This document shows positions 31,930 to 42,024 of a stretch of 64,000 bases of DNA, in pieces. Every line of letters begins with the position of its first letter. The first letter of the stretch is position 1. Below the pieces are notes generated by a model. It was not told the origin of the DNA, ran no database searches, and saw only the letters and a program-made list of their open reading frames with translations. Source of the DNA: Gammaproteobacteria bacterium (GTDB lineage: Bacteria > Pseudomonadota > Gammaproteobacteria > Magnimaribacterales > AG-339-G14); assembly GCA_003331625.1 (NCBI GenBank), contig QOPF01000004.1, positions 29,680 through 93,679 of the forward strand. The letters run 5' to 3'. Both the position numbers and the translations under genes were made by a program.

Positions 31930-32706
31930 ATGCAACCAAAAAAAAGGTTTGGGCAGAATTTTTTACAAGATAAACAAATTTTAAGTGAGCTTACGAATTG
32001 CTTGAAAATCTTACCTCAAGATAAGTTTCTAGAAATAGGCCCTGGAAAAGGAGACTTTACTGAAAATATATTAAATCTATGTAACAACTATCACGGTATT
32101 GAAATAGATAAAGATTTATTTAAATTACTTGAAAATAAATTTAAAAATAAAAATTCAATATTTCACAACGAAGATATTCTTAAATTTGAAGCAGAAAAAT
32201 TATTCAATAAAAGCAAGTTTCGTATCGTGGGAAATATTCCTTACAATATTTCTAGTCCTTTGTTGGATTGGTGTGAGCAACGCTATGAAATGATTTCCGA
32301 TATGCACTTTATGCTGCAAAAGGAATTTGCTTTAAGGTGTTCTGGAAATGAAAATACTTCATCATATGGTCGGCTAAGTGTAATTTGTAACTACTTATAC
32401 GATATGGAGATTTTAAAAGAAGTTGATAAATCTTTTTTTTCTCCTCAGCCAAAAGTAGATAGTCTTTTTGTAAGATTTACTCCCAAAAAAAATACTTATT
32501 TACCAGGGGAATTAAATAACTTAAAAATAATTACAAGAATTTTATTCAATAAAAAAAGAAAAAAAATATCTAACTCTTTAAGTGACATTTTTGATAAAAA
32601 ATCTCTTGAAAATCTCGAAATAAATATAAATTTAGATTTAAGACCAGATGAATTATCTTTAGATAAATATTTACATTTAGCGTCTCAATTGGAAGAAAAT
32701 GCCTAA
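31930..32706 (+). CDS. rsmA: 16S rRNA dimethyladenosine transferase
   Basis: KKRFGQNFLQD, LEIGPGKGDFT, VGNIPYNISSPL. Confidence 0.97.
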   Translation: MQPKKRFGQNFLQDKQILSELTNCLKILPQDKFLEIGPGKGDFTENILNLCNNYHGIEIDKDLFKLLENKFKNKNSIFHNEDILKFEAEKLFNKSKFRIVGNIPYNISSPLLDWCEQRYEMISDMHFMLQKEFALRCSGNENTSSYGRLSVICNYLYDMEILKEVDKSFFSPQPKVDSLFVRFTPKKNTYLPGELNNLKIITRILFNKKRKKISNSLSDIFDKKSLENLEININLDLRPDELSLDKYLHLASQLEENA

Positions 32707-33514
32707 TTACGCTGTAGGAGACATCCAAGGATGCTTTTTGGAATTCAAAGAAGGCCTGAAATTAATTAAGTTTGACACTTCCCGAGATTTTTTATGGATT
32801 ACTGGCGACCTCATAAACAAAGGTCCAGATTCATTAAAAGTTTTAAAGTATGTTTACGCTAACAGAAAATCAATGCATCTAGTTTTGGGTAATCATGACC
32901 TGCATTTTTTAAACTGTTTCTTTAATAAAATACCAATTGGAAAAGAGGATACATTTGATTCTTTAATGAAATATAAAAAAGTAATTAAATTAGCAAATTA
33001 CCTATTAAATCAACCTTTCGTATTTTCAAAAAAAATCTTTATTGATAAAAAAATTCAGTCGGTAGGTATGGTGCATGCTGGAATTCCATTAGATATGTCT
33101 CTAAAAAAAGTTGAAATTTTATCAAGGCTCATAAAAATGAAATTATTGTCTAACCCAAAAAAGTTTTTGAAAAGTATTTTTAAAAATGAAGAAGGATTTA
33201 TTGAAGAGGTTTTTATAGATACCGTCAATTTTTTTACTAGAGCAAGGGTAGTAAAAAGAAATGGAAAGCCGGATTTCTCTTATAAAGGAAATAAAAATAA
33301 TATATCTAAGAATTCTTTTCCTTGGTTTGATAAAAAACTAAAGTTGATGGAAGATCTTGATTATCTTGTTTTTGGTCATTGGGCGGCGTTAGAAGGAAAA
33401 ACGGGTGTAGAAAACATTAGGGCTTTAGATACTGGATGTTGCTGGGGAAAAGAACTAACATTTTTAAGGCTAGAAGATAAAAAAGAATTTAAAGTACAAA
33501 GTAAACAAAAATGA
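32699..33514 (+). CDS. apaH: Diadenosine tetraphosphatase
   Basis: YAVGDIQGCFLEF, TGDLINKGPDS, LGNHDLHF, FGHWAALEG. Confidence 0.95.
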   Translation: MPNYAVGDIQGCFLEFKEGLKLIKFDTSRDFLWITGDLINKGPDSLKVLKYVYANRKSMHLVLGNHDLHFLNCFFNKIPIGKEDTFDSLMKYKKVIKLANYLLNQPFVFSKKIFIDKKIQSVGMVHAGIPLDMSLKKVEILSRLIKMKLLSNPKKFLKSIFKNEEGFIEEVFIDTVNFFTRARVVKRNGKPDFSYKGNKNNISKNSFPWFDKKLKLMEDLDYLVFGHWAALEGKTGVENIRALDTGCCWGKELTFLRLEDKKEFKVQSKQK

Positions 33515-34590
33515 AAATTTATTTAGTGGGAGGTGCAGTAAGAGATGAGCTTTTAGGAATCCCTTTCAAAGAGAAAGATTGGTTGGTAGTAAATAGCTCT
33601 CATGAAGAAATGCTAGAGAAAGGATTTAAACAGGTGGGAAAACATTTTCCTGTTTATTTGCATCCAAAAAGTAAAGAAGAATATGCTCTGGCAAGAAAAG
33701 AGACAAAAATTGGCAAAGGCCATAAGAAATTTAAATTTGATACTAATTTAAAAATATCTTTGAAAGAAGATTTAAAAAGAAGAGATATTACTATTAATGC
33801 AATAGCCAAAGATGAAGGTGGGAAGCTCTATGATCCTTATGGAGGAATTAAAGATATAAAAAGTAAAAAAATTAGAATTGTATCTAATGCATTTTTTGAA
33901 GATCCTTTGAGAATTTTTCGGGTTGCAAGATTCAAGGCAAAACTTTCTGAGCTTAAATTTTCCCTTACTGAAGAAACAATAAAAACATTAAAAGAAATGT
34001 CTGATAACGAAGAAGTTAATTATCTTTCAGGGGAAAGAATTTGGGATGAAACACAAAAAGCACTTTCTTACAAAAATTCTAGTAATTATTTTAAAACTTT
34101 AAAAAAAATAAATGCCCTTCAATACTTTGATGGCTTAGATAGTGTTTATAAGGAAAACATAAAATTGCTAGAAATTCTTGATAATTCTGAGAATAGAATT
34201 TCTGAAAAATGGGCTATTATGAATTTGAATTCAAAGTTAGCTGAAGATTTAGAACAAAAGATAAAAATTCCAAAAAAAATATCTAATTTTAGAAAAACTT
34301 TTAATAAGATTTATCTTTTCCAAGAAAATGGAAATGTCACTAAAAAAGAACTTTTAACCGGCTTAAACAAAATGAACTTTTTTAGGGATGAAACTCTGAT
34401 AATTACTTCTTTTCTTTTACTGAGAGAATTAAAAATAATATCATCAAAAGAACTTAAGGCTTGGAAACAGATGCTAATTGAACTTAAAGATGTAAAGATA
34501 AATGTAAAAAATCTTAAACCCAATGAAATTAAATCTATGCTTTTTGAAAAAAGATTAAAAACTATATCCCTTTTTGAATATGTCAAATAA
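33511..34590 (+). CDS. cca: CCA tRNA nucleotidyltransferase
   Basis: YLVGGAVRDELLG, KEKDWLVV, RRDITINAIA, DPLRIFRVARF. Confidence 0.94.
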   Translation: MKIYLVGGAVRDELLGIPFKEKDWLVVNSSHEEMLEKGFKQVGKHFPVYLHPKSKEEYALARKETKIGKGHKKFKFDTNLKISLKEDLKRRDITINAIAKDEGGKLYDPYGGIKDIKSKKIRIVSNAFFEDPLRIFRVARFKAKLSELKFSLTEETIKTLKEMSDNEEVNYLSGERIWDETQKALSYKNSSNYFKTLKKINALQYFDGLDSVYKENIKLLEILDNSENRISEKWAIMNLNSKLAEDLEQKIKIPKKISNFRKTFNKIYLFQENGNVTKKELLTGLNKMNFFRDETLIITSFLLLRELKIISSKELKAWKQMLIELKDVKINVKNLKPNEIKSMLFEKRLKTISLFEYVK

Positions 34591-35302
34591 AACAGCCCTT
34601 GTTACAGGGGGAGCATTGAGAATTGGCAACAGGATATGCAAAACACTTCATGCAGATGGATACAATATCATCTGTCATTACAATAGTTCAGAATCTGCTG
34701 CGGAAAACCTTCAATCTGAGCTCAATAAATTAAGAAAGGACAGCTGTAAAATTATAAAATTTGATCTTAATGATTATGAAAAACTAGAAGACTTTGCTTT
34801 AAAATCTCAACAGTTATTTAATTCTCTGGATCTTTTGGTAAATAACGCATCTTCTTTTTTTAAAACAAATTTAACAAATCACGAAAAGACAGATTGGGAC
34901 GATCTAATAAATTCTAATTTGCGAGGTCCTCTTCTTTTGGCAAAGTATAATTTAGAGATTCTTTCTAAAAGTAAAGGTTCAATAATAAATATATCCGACG
35001 CTATGATAAGTAGAGGTATGAAAAATTATGTCATATATTCAATAGCTAAAGCTGGGTTAGAGAATTTAACGAAAACTTTGGCAAGAGAGTTGGCTCCAAA
35101 TGTTAGGGTCAATGGTGTTGCGCCTGGAGCTATTCTTTTACCTTCGGACGGCTCTTCTCAAGAAGCAGAACTGATTAATGAGATACCTTTAGGGAGAATT
35201 GGTTCAGAAAAAGACATTTCTGACGCAGTTTTAGGCCTTACAAAATTCACATATATGACTGGGCAAATCCTTAAAATTGATGGCGGAAGATCTTTAAATT
35301 GA
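34580..35302 (+). CDS. folM: SDR oxidoreductase, pteridine/dihydromonapterin reductase-like (start adjusted from 34574)
   Basis: TALVTGGALRIGNRICKTLHADGYNIICHYNSSE with RIG replacing the usual GIG; follows cca. Confidence 0.72.
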   Translation: MSNKTALVTGGALRIGNRICKTLHADGYNIICHYNSSESAAENLQSELNKLRKDSCKIIKFDLNDYEKLEDFALKSQQLFNSLDLLVNNASSFFKTNLTNHEKTDWDDLINSNLRGPLLLAKYNLEILSKSKGSIINISDAMISRGMKNYVIYSIAKAGLENLTKTLARELAPNVRVNGVAPGAILLPSDGSSQEAELINEIPLGRIGSEKDISDAVLGLTKFTYMTGQILKIDGGRSLN

Positions 35303-35328
35303 TGTATATTAAGTTTCTTTAGGAAATT

Positions 35329-36378
35329 ATGAATACTAAATTCAAAGGGGAATATTCGGGAACAAAATCAGTGTCTGAAAGACATGAGATTAACCAAGAA
35401 GATTTGGAGAAGTATCTCAAGAGTGAATTAAAAAACTTTGAGGATATAGTTTCTCTTGAAGAATTCATTGGCGGTCAGTCAAATCCGACTTATCTAATTA
35501 AAACAAAATCGGAATCCTATGTTCTAAGAAGAAAACCTCCAGGGAAGCTTTTGAAGTCAGCCCATGCAGTTGATCGAGAATATAAAGTAATTGCAGCCTT
35601 AAACAAAACTGATGTGCCTGTTCCTAAAGCTTACCTACATTGTGAGGATGAGTCTGTTATCGGAACTGAGTTTTTCTTGATGAGTTTTGTAGAAGGAGAA
35701 GTAATGTGGGAGCCCCACATACCAAAAGCTTCAGAAACAGAAAGACAGAAAATATATCAATCCATGAACGATACCATTGCAAAATTACATAGTGTGGATC
35801 ACGTTAGCATTGGTTTAGAAGACTTTGGAAAACCTGGAAATTATGTTGGCAGACAAATAGCTCGATGGTCTAAACAATATTTAGCTTCTGAAACTAGAGA
35901 AATAAAATCAATGAATAATCTTATGGAATGGTTGCCGAAAAATTTACCTATTGAAAAAGGGACCAAACTTGTTCACGGTGACTTTAGCTTAAGTAACGTA
36001 ATGATCGATCTAAATTCTTTTGGAATTTGTGCTATTTTGGACTGGGAATTATCTACTTTAGGCGATCCCGCGGCAGACTTTAGCTACCATTGTATTCAAT
36101 ATAAATTAAATGAAGTTCTCTCTAACGAAAAGGAATGTAAGTCCTTGGGGATTCCAACTGAAAGAGAATACCTAGCGATGTATGAAGAAAAAACGGGTTA
36201 TGAAATTTCTAAGGAATGGAATTTGTATATGGGTTTTAACCTATTTAAGTTAGCAGCAATTAGTCAAGGCATAATGGGCAGAGTAAGAGATGGAACCGCA
36301 GCAGGAAAAAATGCTAATTCTTTTGGCGAAAATGCGATTATGATGGCAGATGCTGCATGGAAATTAATTAACGAGTGA
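35329..36378 (+). CDS. Phosphotransferase family protein (APH fold, ACAD10/11-like)
   Basis: EEFIGGQSNPTYLIKT, YVLRRKPPGKLLKSAHAVDREYKV, LVHGDFSLSNVMID, AILDWELSTLGDPAAD. Confidence 0.88.
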   Translation: MNTKFKGEYSGTKSVSERHEINQEDLEKYLKSELKNFEDIVSLEEFIGGQSNPTYLIKTKSESYVLRRKPPGKLLKSAHAVDREYKVIAALNKTDVPVPKAYLHCEDESVIGTEFFLMSFVEGEVMWEPHIPKASETERQKIYQSMNDTIAKLHSVDHVSIGLEDFGKPGNYVGRQIARWSKQYLASETREIKSMNNLMEWLPKNLPIEKGTKLVHGDFSLSNVMIDLNSFGICAILDWELSTLGDPAADFSYHCIQYKLNEVLSNEKECKSLGIPTEREYLAMYEEKTGYEISKEWNLYMGFNLFKLAAISQGIMGRVRDGTAAGKNANSFGENAIMMADAAWKLINE

Positions 36379-36385
36379 GGTAAGT

Positions 36386-36862
36386 ATGTCAAAAATAAAA
36401 ATGCCAATAGAAAAAAGTCATATCATGATGTTTGCAAGATCTATTGGGGATTCAAACCCAAAATATTATAAAGAAGATGGTAATGATGTTGTAGCTCCCC
36501 CAACATTTATTCAAGCAAGTGCGCAATTTGATCCTGATTATTTTCTTAGGCCTAAAATTGGAGGTGAAAATTGGTTTGGATCGGGAAAAGAATCTTCAGG
36601 AATGAAGTCATCTGGAGGAGGAGGCGGAGGCGCGGCAATGGGTCTTCATGCTGAACAACATTATGAATATCATCAGCCTCTAAAAGTTGGTGATGTTATT
36701 ACCGCGGAAGTCAAAGTAGGAAATTCTTGGGAAAAAGAGAGTAAAAGAGCAGGAAAATTAAAATTTAGTGAAAGTGTGACGGAGTACAGAAATCAAAATG
36801 GTGATTTGATTATTACAGCTACTTCGGTAGGTGTCGTAACTGAAAAACCAGTGGAAAACTAG
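36386..36862 (+). CDS. MaoC-like acyl dehydratase, FAS1-like N-terminal type
   Basis: MFARSIGDSNPKYY, APPTFIQ, GLHAEQHYEYHQPLKVGDVI. Confidence 0.8.
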   Translation: MSKIKMPIEKSHIMMFARSIGDSNPKYYKEDGNDVVAPPTFIQASAQFDPDYFLRPKIGGENWFGSGKESSGMKSSGGGGGGAAMGLHAEQHYEYHQPLKVGDVITAEVKVGNSWEKESKRAGKLKFSESVTEYRNQNGDLIITATSVGVVTEKPVEN

Positions 36863-36871
36863 GAGCGAGTA

Positions 36872-37288
36872 ATGTTAAAAAAAGATCAAATAAAAGTTGG
36901 AGATACTTATTCTGAAAAAATAGTTGAAGATCTCAAAAGAACGCAAATTGTCCAGTATGCTGGAACTTCAGGAGACTATAACCCACTGCATTCTGATGAG
37001 AAATTTACAAAAGAAATAGCTGGTTATCCAGGAGTTTTTGCTCATGGAATGTTATCGATGGGGATGACGGGGAAAATGCTTACAAATTTCGTTGGTGATG
37101 GGACTCTAAAAAAGTATGGCGTTAGATTTACAAATCAAGTTTGGCCCGGTGACTCTCTAGAGAGCACAGCAACTATTATTGGCATCAAAGAAGAAGATGG
37201 AGAATCATTTGCAGAAATATCAATCGAGACCAAGAATCAAGATGATGTAACTGTTATAACAGGTTCTGCGATAGCGCTTTTAGGCTAG
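36872..37288 (+). CDS. MaoC-family acyl dehydratase
   Basis: QYAGTSGDYNPLHSDEKF, GVFAHGMLSMGMTGKML. Confidence 0.88.
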   Translation: MLKKDQIKVGDTYSEKIVEDLKRTQIVQYAGTSGDYNPLHSDEKFTKEIAGYPGVFAHGMLSMGMTGKMLTNFVGDGTLKKYGVRFTNQVWPGDSLESTATIIGIKEEDGESFAEISIETKNQDDVTVITGSAIALLG

Positions 37289-37291
37289 AAA

Positions 37292-38893
37292 TTGATGAAA
37301 AATACTTCAATTCCTGAAGTTGGAGGACGTAGTGCCAAATTCGCATTAATACTTCTTGTAATAGTTTATGTCTTCAATTTTATAGACAGGCAAATTCTTA
37401 CAATTCTTGCAGAAGACCTAAAAGCAGATTTAAATATCTCTGATAGCGATATTGGCTTTTTATACGGCACAGCATTTGCTGTTTTTTACTCTGTAGTTGG
37501 AATTCCAATGGGTAAGCTAGCAGATACGTGGAATAGAAAAAACCTTATTAGTCTTGGATTGGCCTTCTGGAGTTTAATGACATTTTTATCTGGGACAGCA
37601 AAATCCTTTTTATCACTTTCAATTTACAGATTTGGAGTTGGTATCGGAGAATCAAGCGCGTCTCCTGCTTCATACTCCTTATTGTCTGACTATTTTTCAC
37701 CTAAGGTAAGAGCAACTGTCATATCTATTTATGCCAGTGGGCTCTATATCGGATCAGGAATAGGTATTTTTCTAGGTGGTTTAATAGTTGATAACTGGAA
37801 TGAAGCTTTTCCAATAATTACTGAAGCTCCATTTGGTTTAAAAGGCTGGCAGGTAGCTTTTATGGCGGTTGGCCTTCCTGGAATACTCTTAGCTTTATTA
37901 ACCTGGCAAATAAAAGAACCTCCTAGGGGTCTTAGTGAGGGTATCAAAGACATTAAAAAAGAAAATCCACTAAAAGCTGCTTTTAAAGAATTCGTTGGTT
38001 TATCTCCAATTGGTCTTTTTGAATCAAAGAACAAATATAAAGAATTATTTGGAAATCTAATTTTGTTTTGTTTTGTGTTCTTTAGTTGCTACTGGTTGAT
38101 TCAATTTACTGGGGATTACTTGCAATGGATTGCTTTTGGGATAGGTTTTTATATTGTTTGTAATTGGATTCAAGGATTGAGAATTAGAGACGAAGTTGCC
38201 TTTACTTTAATGTTTAAAAGCAAGGCTCTTTTGCTTGGATTTATCGCCTTTCCTTTCATAACTTTTGTTACTTATGCTTTAGGAGCGTTTGGTCCTGCCT
38301 TTTATATAAGAAATTTTAATATGACAGCCTCAGAAGTTGGTGTTGTTTATGGACTAATAACAGCTTTTGGCTCTATGATCGGAGTTATTGGAGGAGGCCT
38401 AGTAGGAGATAAGCTTAGAGAAAAATTTGTTAATGGAAAGTTATATTTGATAATGGCTTCAGCAATAGGCACGGCTATTACTGCCCTAGGTTTACTTTAT
38501 TCCTCAGAAGCAAATATCTCCTTCACCTGGAAGTTCTTTTACCATATTTTTTCTACAGCCTGGCTTGGTTGTGCTGCTTCTACCGTGACGGAGCTAGTTT
38601 TGCCTAGAATGAGAGCAGTAGCGAGTGCTTTTTTTATTTTGATGCTAAGTATGATCGGTTTAGCTTTAGGCCCCTACCTAGCTGGTATGGTGAGTGATAT
38701 TTATACGGTCCAATTTTTAGCGGATGGGATATTAAAATCTACTTCAGAAGCAATTGCACTCAAACAATCTTTGGCTTTAACTCTTATAGTTTTGATAATC
38801 CCAATTATACTTTTAAGCATTGCTTGTCGATATCTGAAGAAGGATGAAGAGAATTTATACGATAAAGCTAGAGCTTTAGGAGAACCTATCTAA
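37292..38893 (+). CDS. MFS transporter, spinster-like
   Basis: YVFNFIDRQILTILAEDLKADLNISDSDIGFLYGTAFAVFYSVVGIPMGKLADTWNRKN; many TM segments. Confidence 0.88.
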   Translation: MMKNTSIPEVGGRSAKFALILLVIVYVFNFIDRQILTILAEDLKADLNISDSDIGFLYGTAFAVFYSVVGIPMGKLADTWNRKNLISLGLAFWSLMTFLSGTAKSFLSLSIYRFGVGIGESSASPASYSLLSDYFSPKVRATVISIYASGLYIGSGIGIFLGGLIVDNWNEAFPIITEAPFGLKGWQVAFMAVGLPGILLALLTWQIKEPPRGLSEGIKDIKKENPLKAAFKEFVGLSPIGLFESKNKYKELFGNLILFCFVFFSCYWLIQFTGDYLQWIAFGIGFYIVCNWIQGLRIRDEVAFTLMFKSKALLLGFIAFPFITFVTYALGAFGPAFYIRNFNMTASEVGVVYGLITAFGSMIGVIGGGLVGDKLREKFVNGKLYLIMASAIGTAITALGLLYSSEANISFTWKFFYHIFSTAWLGCAASTVTELVLPRMRAVASAFFILMLSMIGLALGPYLAGMVSDIYTVQFLADGILKSTSEAIALKQSLALTLIVLIIPIILLSIACRYLKKDEENLYDKARALGEPI

Positions 38894-39337
38894 ATTCTCA
38901 TTCCACAACTCAGATATTTTTTTTTGATGTTTAGGATGAATTAGATTTGGTGCTATCTCTAATAAAGGCTCAAGAACGAATCTATAAAGATCTATATCTT
39001 TGTGAGGGATTTCTTTTCCAGATACCTGGCCTACGATCTGATCGTATATCAAAAGGTCAATATCAATTTCTCTTTCCGAAAATTTCTCTTTTCTTTCTTT
39101 TCTTCCTATCTTCTTTTCAATATTTTTTAGTATCTCGATAATACTTTCAGCAGAATTATTCGTTTTAAGACATAAAACTTGATTTAGAAAATCGTTTCCC
39201 ACGAAACCTTCTGACTTCGTTTTATAGATTTTTGATTCTTTCTGTAAAGAGAAATTTTTTTTTAAATACTTTCTAGCTAATTTTAAGTTTTCTTCAGGAT
39301 GAATATTACTTCCTAAACTTAAATAAAAAATTGCCAT
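38876..39337 (-). CDS. folK: HPPK, 2-amino-4-hydroxy-6-hydroxymethyldihydropteridine pyrophosphokinase
   Basis: LSLGSNIHPEENL, FLNQVLCLKTN, ERKEKFSEREIDIDLLIYD. Confidence 0.94.
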   Translation of the reverse strand: MAIFYLSLGSNIHPEENLKLARKYLKKNFSLQKESKIYKTKSEGFVGNDFLNQVLCLKTNNSAESIIEILKNIEKKIGRKERKEKFSEREIDIDLLIYDQIVGQVSGKEIPHKDIDLYRFVLEPLLEIAPNLIHPKHQKKISELWNENLDRFS

Positions 39338-39690
39338 TAAACTGTTCTAAATATTGTAAGACCAACTTCTCGAGAGCCTCTCAAAGCCCCTGGTTTTGAT
39401 ATTGTTAATTTTAGAGAGATTACTTTTTTATCTCTAAAAATTATTTTTACAACTTGTTCAGCTAAGGCTTCAATTAGTTGAAAAGATGATTTTTCTACAT
39501 AATTAATGATTCTCTTGGAAGTTTTTTTATAGTCAAATGTATCTTCAATTTTATCGGAATCAAAAGCTTTACTTATTTCTACCTCGACCTCATATGAAAT
39601 TCTAATTAATTGTTTCACTTCTCTTTCCCAATTGAAGATTCCGATAACGGCTTCCACATCAAGATCCTTTACAAAAATTTTATTAGACAT
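39337..39690 (-). CDS. folB: Dihydroneopterin aldolase
   Basis: FVKDLDVEAVIGIFNWEREVKQ, LISKPGALRGSREVGLTI pattern. Confidence 0.93.
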   Translation of the reverse strand: MSNKIFVKDLDVEAVIGIFNWEREVKQLIRISYEVEVEISKAFDSDKIEDTFDYKKTSKRIINYVEKSSFQLIEALAEQVVKIIFRDKKVISLKLTISKPGALRGSREVGLTIFRTV

Positions 39691-40696
39691 TTTCTAAACT
39701 CCATCTTGGGGTTACCTCTATAAAATAGTTTTTTCTACCTTGTTTAATTTTTTGATATCCAGCAAATGCAATCATAAGACCGTTATCGGTGCAATGCTTT
39801 AAGTCTGGGTAATAAAGTTTTATGTTCCCTTTTTTTTCTTCTAATTTTTTTCTTAAATATTTATTTGCTGCAACTCCTCCAGATAAAACTAAGGATTTAC
39901 TTTTTTCAACATGACATGCTCTTAAAGTTTTTTCTATCAAACAGTCGACAGCAGCATTTTGAAATTCATGAGCAATGTCGTTTATCACGTTTTCCGATAA
40001 ATTATTTTCTTTTTTTAAATCATTTACTTTGTATAAAACTGAAGTTTTTAATCCGCTAAAGCTAAAGTCAAGGTCATTTGAATTAATCATTGGTCGAGGG
40101 AAAGAAAAAGGATACTTGTCTTCAGACAATAAAGCCCTTTTTTCAATTTGAGGTCCGCCGGGATATCCAAGATTTAAGAGTTTTGCTGTTTTATCAAAGG
40201 CTTCTCCAACGGCATCGTCTCTCGTTTGGCCAATAACTTTATACTGTTCTGCTGATAAAACTTTCACTATCAAAGTATGTCCTCCGGAAACTAGCAGACT
40301 GACATAGGGATAGTCCAATTGTGGCGAGTCAAATTTTGCCATTATTAAATGTGCTTCCATATGGTGAATAGGTATGGAGGGTATGTCTAAAGAATATGAT
40401 AAGGCATTAGCAAATCCAGCTCCGACCATTAAGGGTCCTCTTAGGCCAGGTCCATTTGTGTAAGCAATAGCCTCGATTTCATTTATTTGTATTTTTTCTT
40501 CATCTAATTTGTTTTTTAATAAAGGTAAAAGTCTGTTTATGTGATCTCTAGCAGCCAATTCGGGAACTACTCCTCCGTAAAGATTATGTTTTTCTGCTTG
40601 GCTATATAAAGCTTCAAAAATAATTTTATTTGAACTACCTTCATACAATGCTATACCTGTTTCATCGCAAGATGTTTCAATACCTAAAATCATCAT
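39683..40696 (-). CDS. tsaD: tRNA threonylcarbamoyladenosine biosynthesis protein TsaD
   Basis: ILGIETSCDETGIALY, PIHHMEAHL, LLVSGGHT, CTDNGLMIAFAG. Confidence 0.97.
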   Translation of the reverse strand: MMILGIETSCDETGIALYEGSSNKIIFEALYSQAEKHNLYGGVVPELAARDHINRLLPLLKNKLDEEKIQINEIEAIAYTNGPGLRGPLMVGAGFANALSYSLDIPSIPIHHMEAHLIMAKFDSPQLDYPYVSLLVSGGHTLIVKVLSAEQYKVIGQTRDDAVGEAFDKTAKLLNLGYPGGPQIEKRALLSEDKYPFSFPRPMINSNDLDFSFSGLKTSVLYKVNDLKKENNLSENVINDIAHEFQNAAVDCLIEKTLRACHVEKSKSLVLSGGVAANKYLRKKLEEKKGNIKLYYPDLKHCTDNGLMIAFAGYQKIKQGRKNYFIEVTPRWSLENV

Positions 40697-40760
40697 TAGT
40701 TTAAAAAGTAATTTTGCAAAATATCCTATCTCTATATAGAATTGCCACCCTAATATAAAA

Positions 40761-40979
40761 ATGCCTATTATAAAACTAAAAGATACCGAATCCTTTGATT
40801 CTGGCCTCAGAAGATTTAAAAGATCTTGTGATAAAGCAGGAATTATTGCTGAAATAAGAAAAAGGGAATTTTACGAAAAACCTACTTCAGTCAAGAAAAG
40901 AAAAGCAGCAGCAGCTGTAAAAAGGCAAGCCAAAAGAAGGAAATTTGGCAAAATGCCTCCCCAAAGAGCTAGAGTCTAA
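40761..40979 (+). CDS. rpsU: 30S ribosomal protein S21
   Basis: [28 protein letters not shown]...[22 protein letters not shown]-type S21 sequence. Confidence 0.96.
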   Translation: MPIIKLKDTESFDSGLRRFKRSCDKAGIIAEIRKREFYEKPTSVKKRKAAAAVKRQAKRRKFGKMPPQRARV

Positions 40980-41429
40980 ATGTCCCAAGATTTAAAAAAC
41001 TTGATTAAAACTCAAGTACCAATTTCTATGAAGTCAGGAGATAAATTTAAAACATCTGTTTTAAGAATGATCCTTTCTGAAATACAAAAATTAGAAATTG
41101 AAGAGAAATGTGAATTAAATGAGAATCAGATAATTTCCATTTTAGAAAAGATGATTAAACAAAGAAAGGATTCAATAACTCAATTCGAACAAGCAAATAG
41201 GCAAGAGTTGGCTGATAAAGAAAAATTAGAAATATTATGTATTAAGGAATTTTTACCAGAACAAATGACACACGAAGAAATATTTGAGCTAGTATCTAAG
41301 GTAGTTTCAGATCTAAATGCAGAAAGCATGAAAGATATGGGTAAAGTTATGGGTTCTTTAAAATCCCAAACGGCGGGAAAAGCTGATTCAGCAATTGTTA
41401 GTAAAATAGTTAAAGAAGCGCTAAGTTAA
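40980..41429 (+). CDS. yqeY: GatB/YqeY domain protein
   Basis: RMILSEIQKLEIE, KQRKDSITQFEQANRQELADKE, FLPEQM, KDMGKVMG. Confidence 0.94.
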   Translation: MSQDLKNLIKTQVPISMKSGDKFKTSVLRMILSEIQKLEIEEKCELNENQIISILEKMIKQRKDSITQFEQANRQELADKEKLEILCIKEFLPEQMTHEEIFELVSKVVSDLNAESMKDMGKVMGSLKSQTAGKADSAIVSKIVKEALS

Positions 41430-42014
41430 TTTTTTGACAGTCTCTACGATTGAAATGGTCTGTTGATCGGCTTCGACATTTACAAAATCGTTTTTCTTAA
41501 GATAAATTAAGTTCGTTGAAGAGTAAGTTTCTGGAATAATCGACATAGTGAAAAAGTTTGCTTTGACCTCAACTACAGTAAGGCTTATGCCATTAATAGC
41601 AATATAGCCTTTCTTAAAGATATAATCCTTTATAGATTTTGGAATTTTAACTTTCAAAATTTTTTCTTTGTCATTTTTAAAACTAATTACTTTAGCTACA
41701 TCATGGACATGACCAGAAACGAAATGACCACCCACTTCATCTCCTACTTTTAGAGATCTTTCGAGGTTAAAAGGTCTGGATTCATAACTTTCTAAAAGGT
41801 TGGTGAGCTTTATTGATTCATGTACAACATCGAAAATAAGAAGATTTTTTTTAAAATCCACAACTGTTAGACACACTCCATTTACTGAAACGCTATCTCC
41901 TTTTTTTATCTTTTTTGTAAAAGTCTCGGACACAAGAATAGACAACTTATAACCGTAATCTTTAACTTCAAAGGTAATTTTTTTAGAAGTTGTTTGTACT
42001 ATTCCGCTAAACAT
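41421..42014 (-). CDS. ribE: Riboflavin synthase alpha chain
   Basis: MFSGIVQ, GDSVSVNGVCLTV, HFVSGHVHD, KGYIAINGISLTV. Confidence 0.95.
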   Translation of the reverse strand: MFSGIVQTTSKKITFEVKDYGYKLSILVSETFTKKIKKGDSVSVNGVCLTVVDFKKNLLIFDVVHESIKLTNLLESYESRPFNLERSLKVGDEVGGHFVSGHVHDVAKVISFKNDKEKILKVKIPKSIKDYIFKKGYIAINGISLTVVEVKANFFTMSIIPETYSSTNLIYLKKNDFVNVEADQQTISIVETVKKLT

Positions 42015-42024
42015 ATTTTTAATT

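Noticed and set aside
36610-36636. GGA/GGC repeat coding for a Gly run, considered as a microsatellite
   Set aside because: Very short, in frame in a well supported MaoC gene; treated as a protein feature rather than a repeat element.
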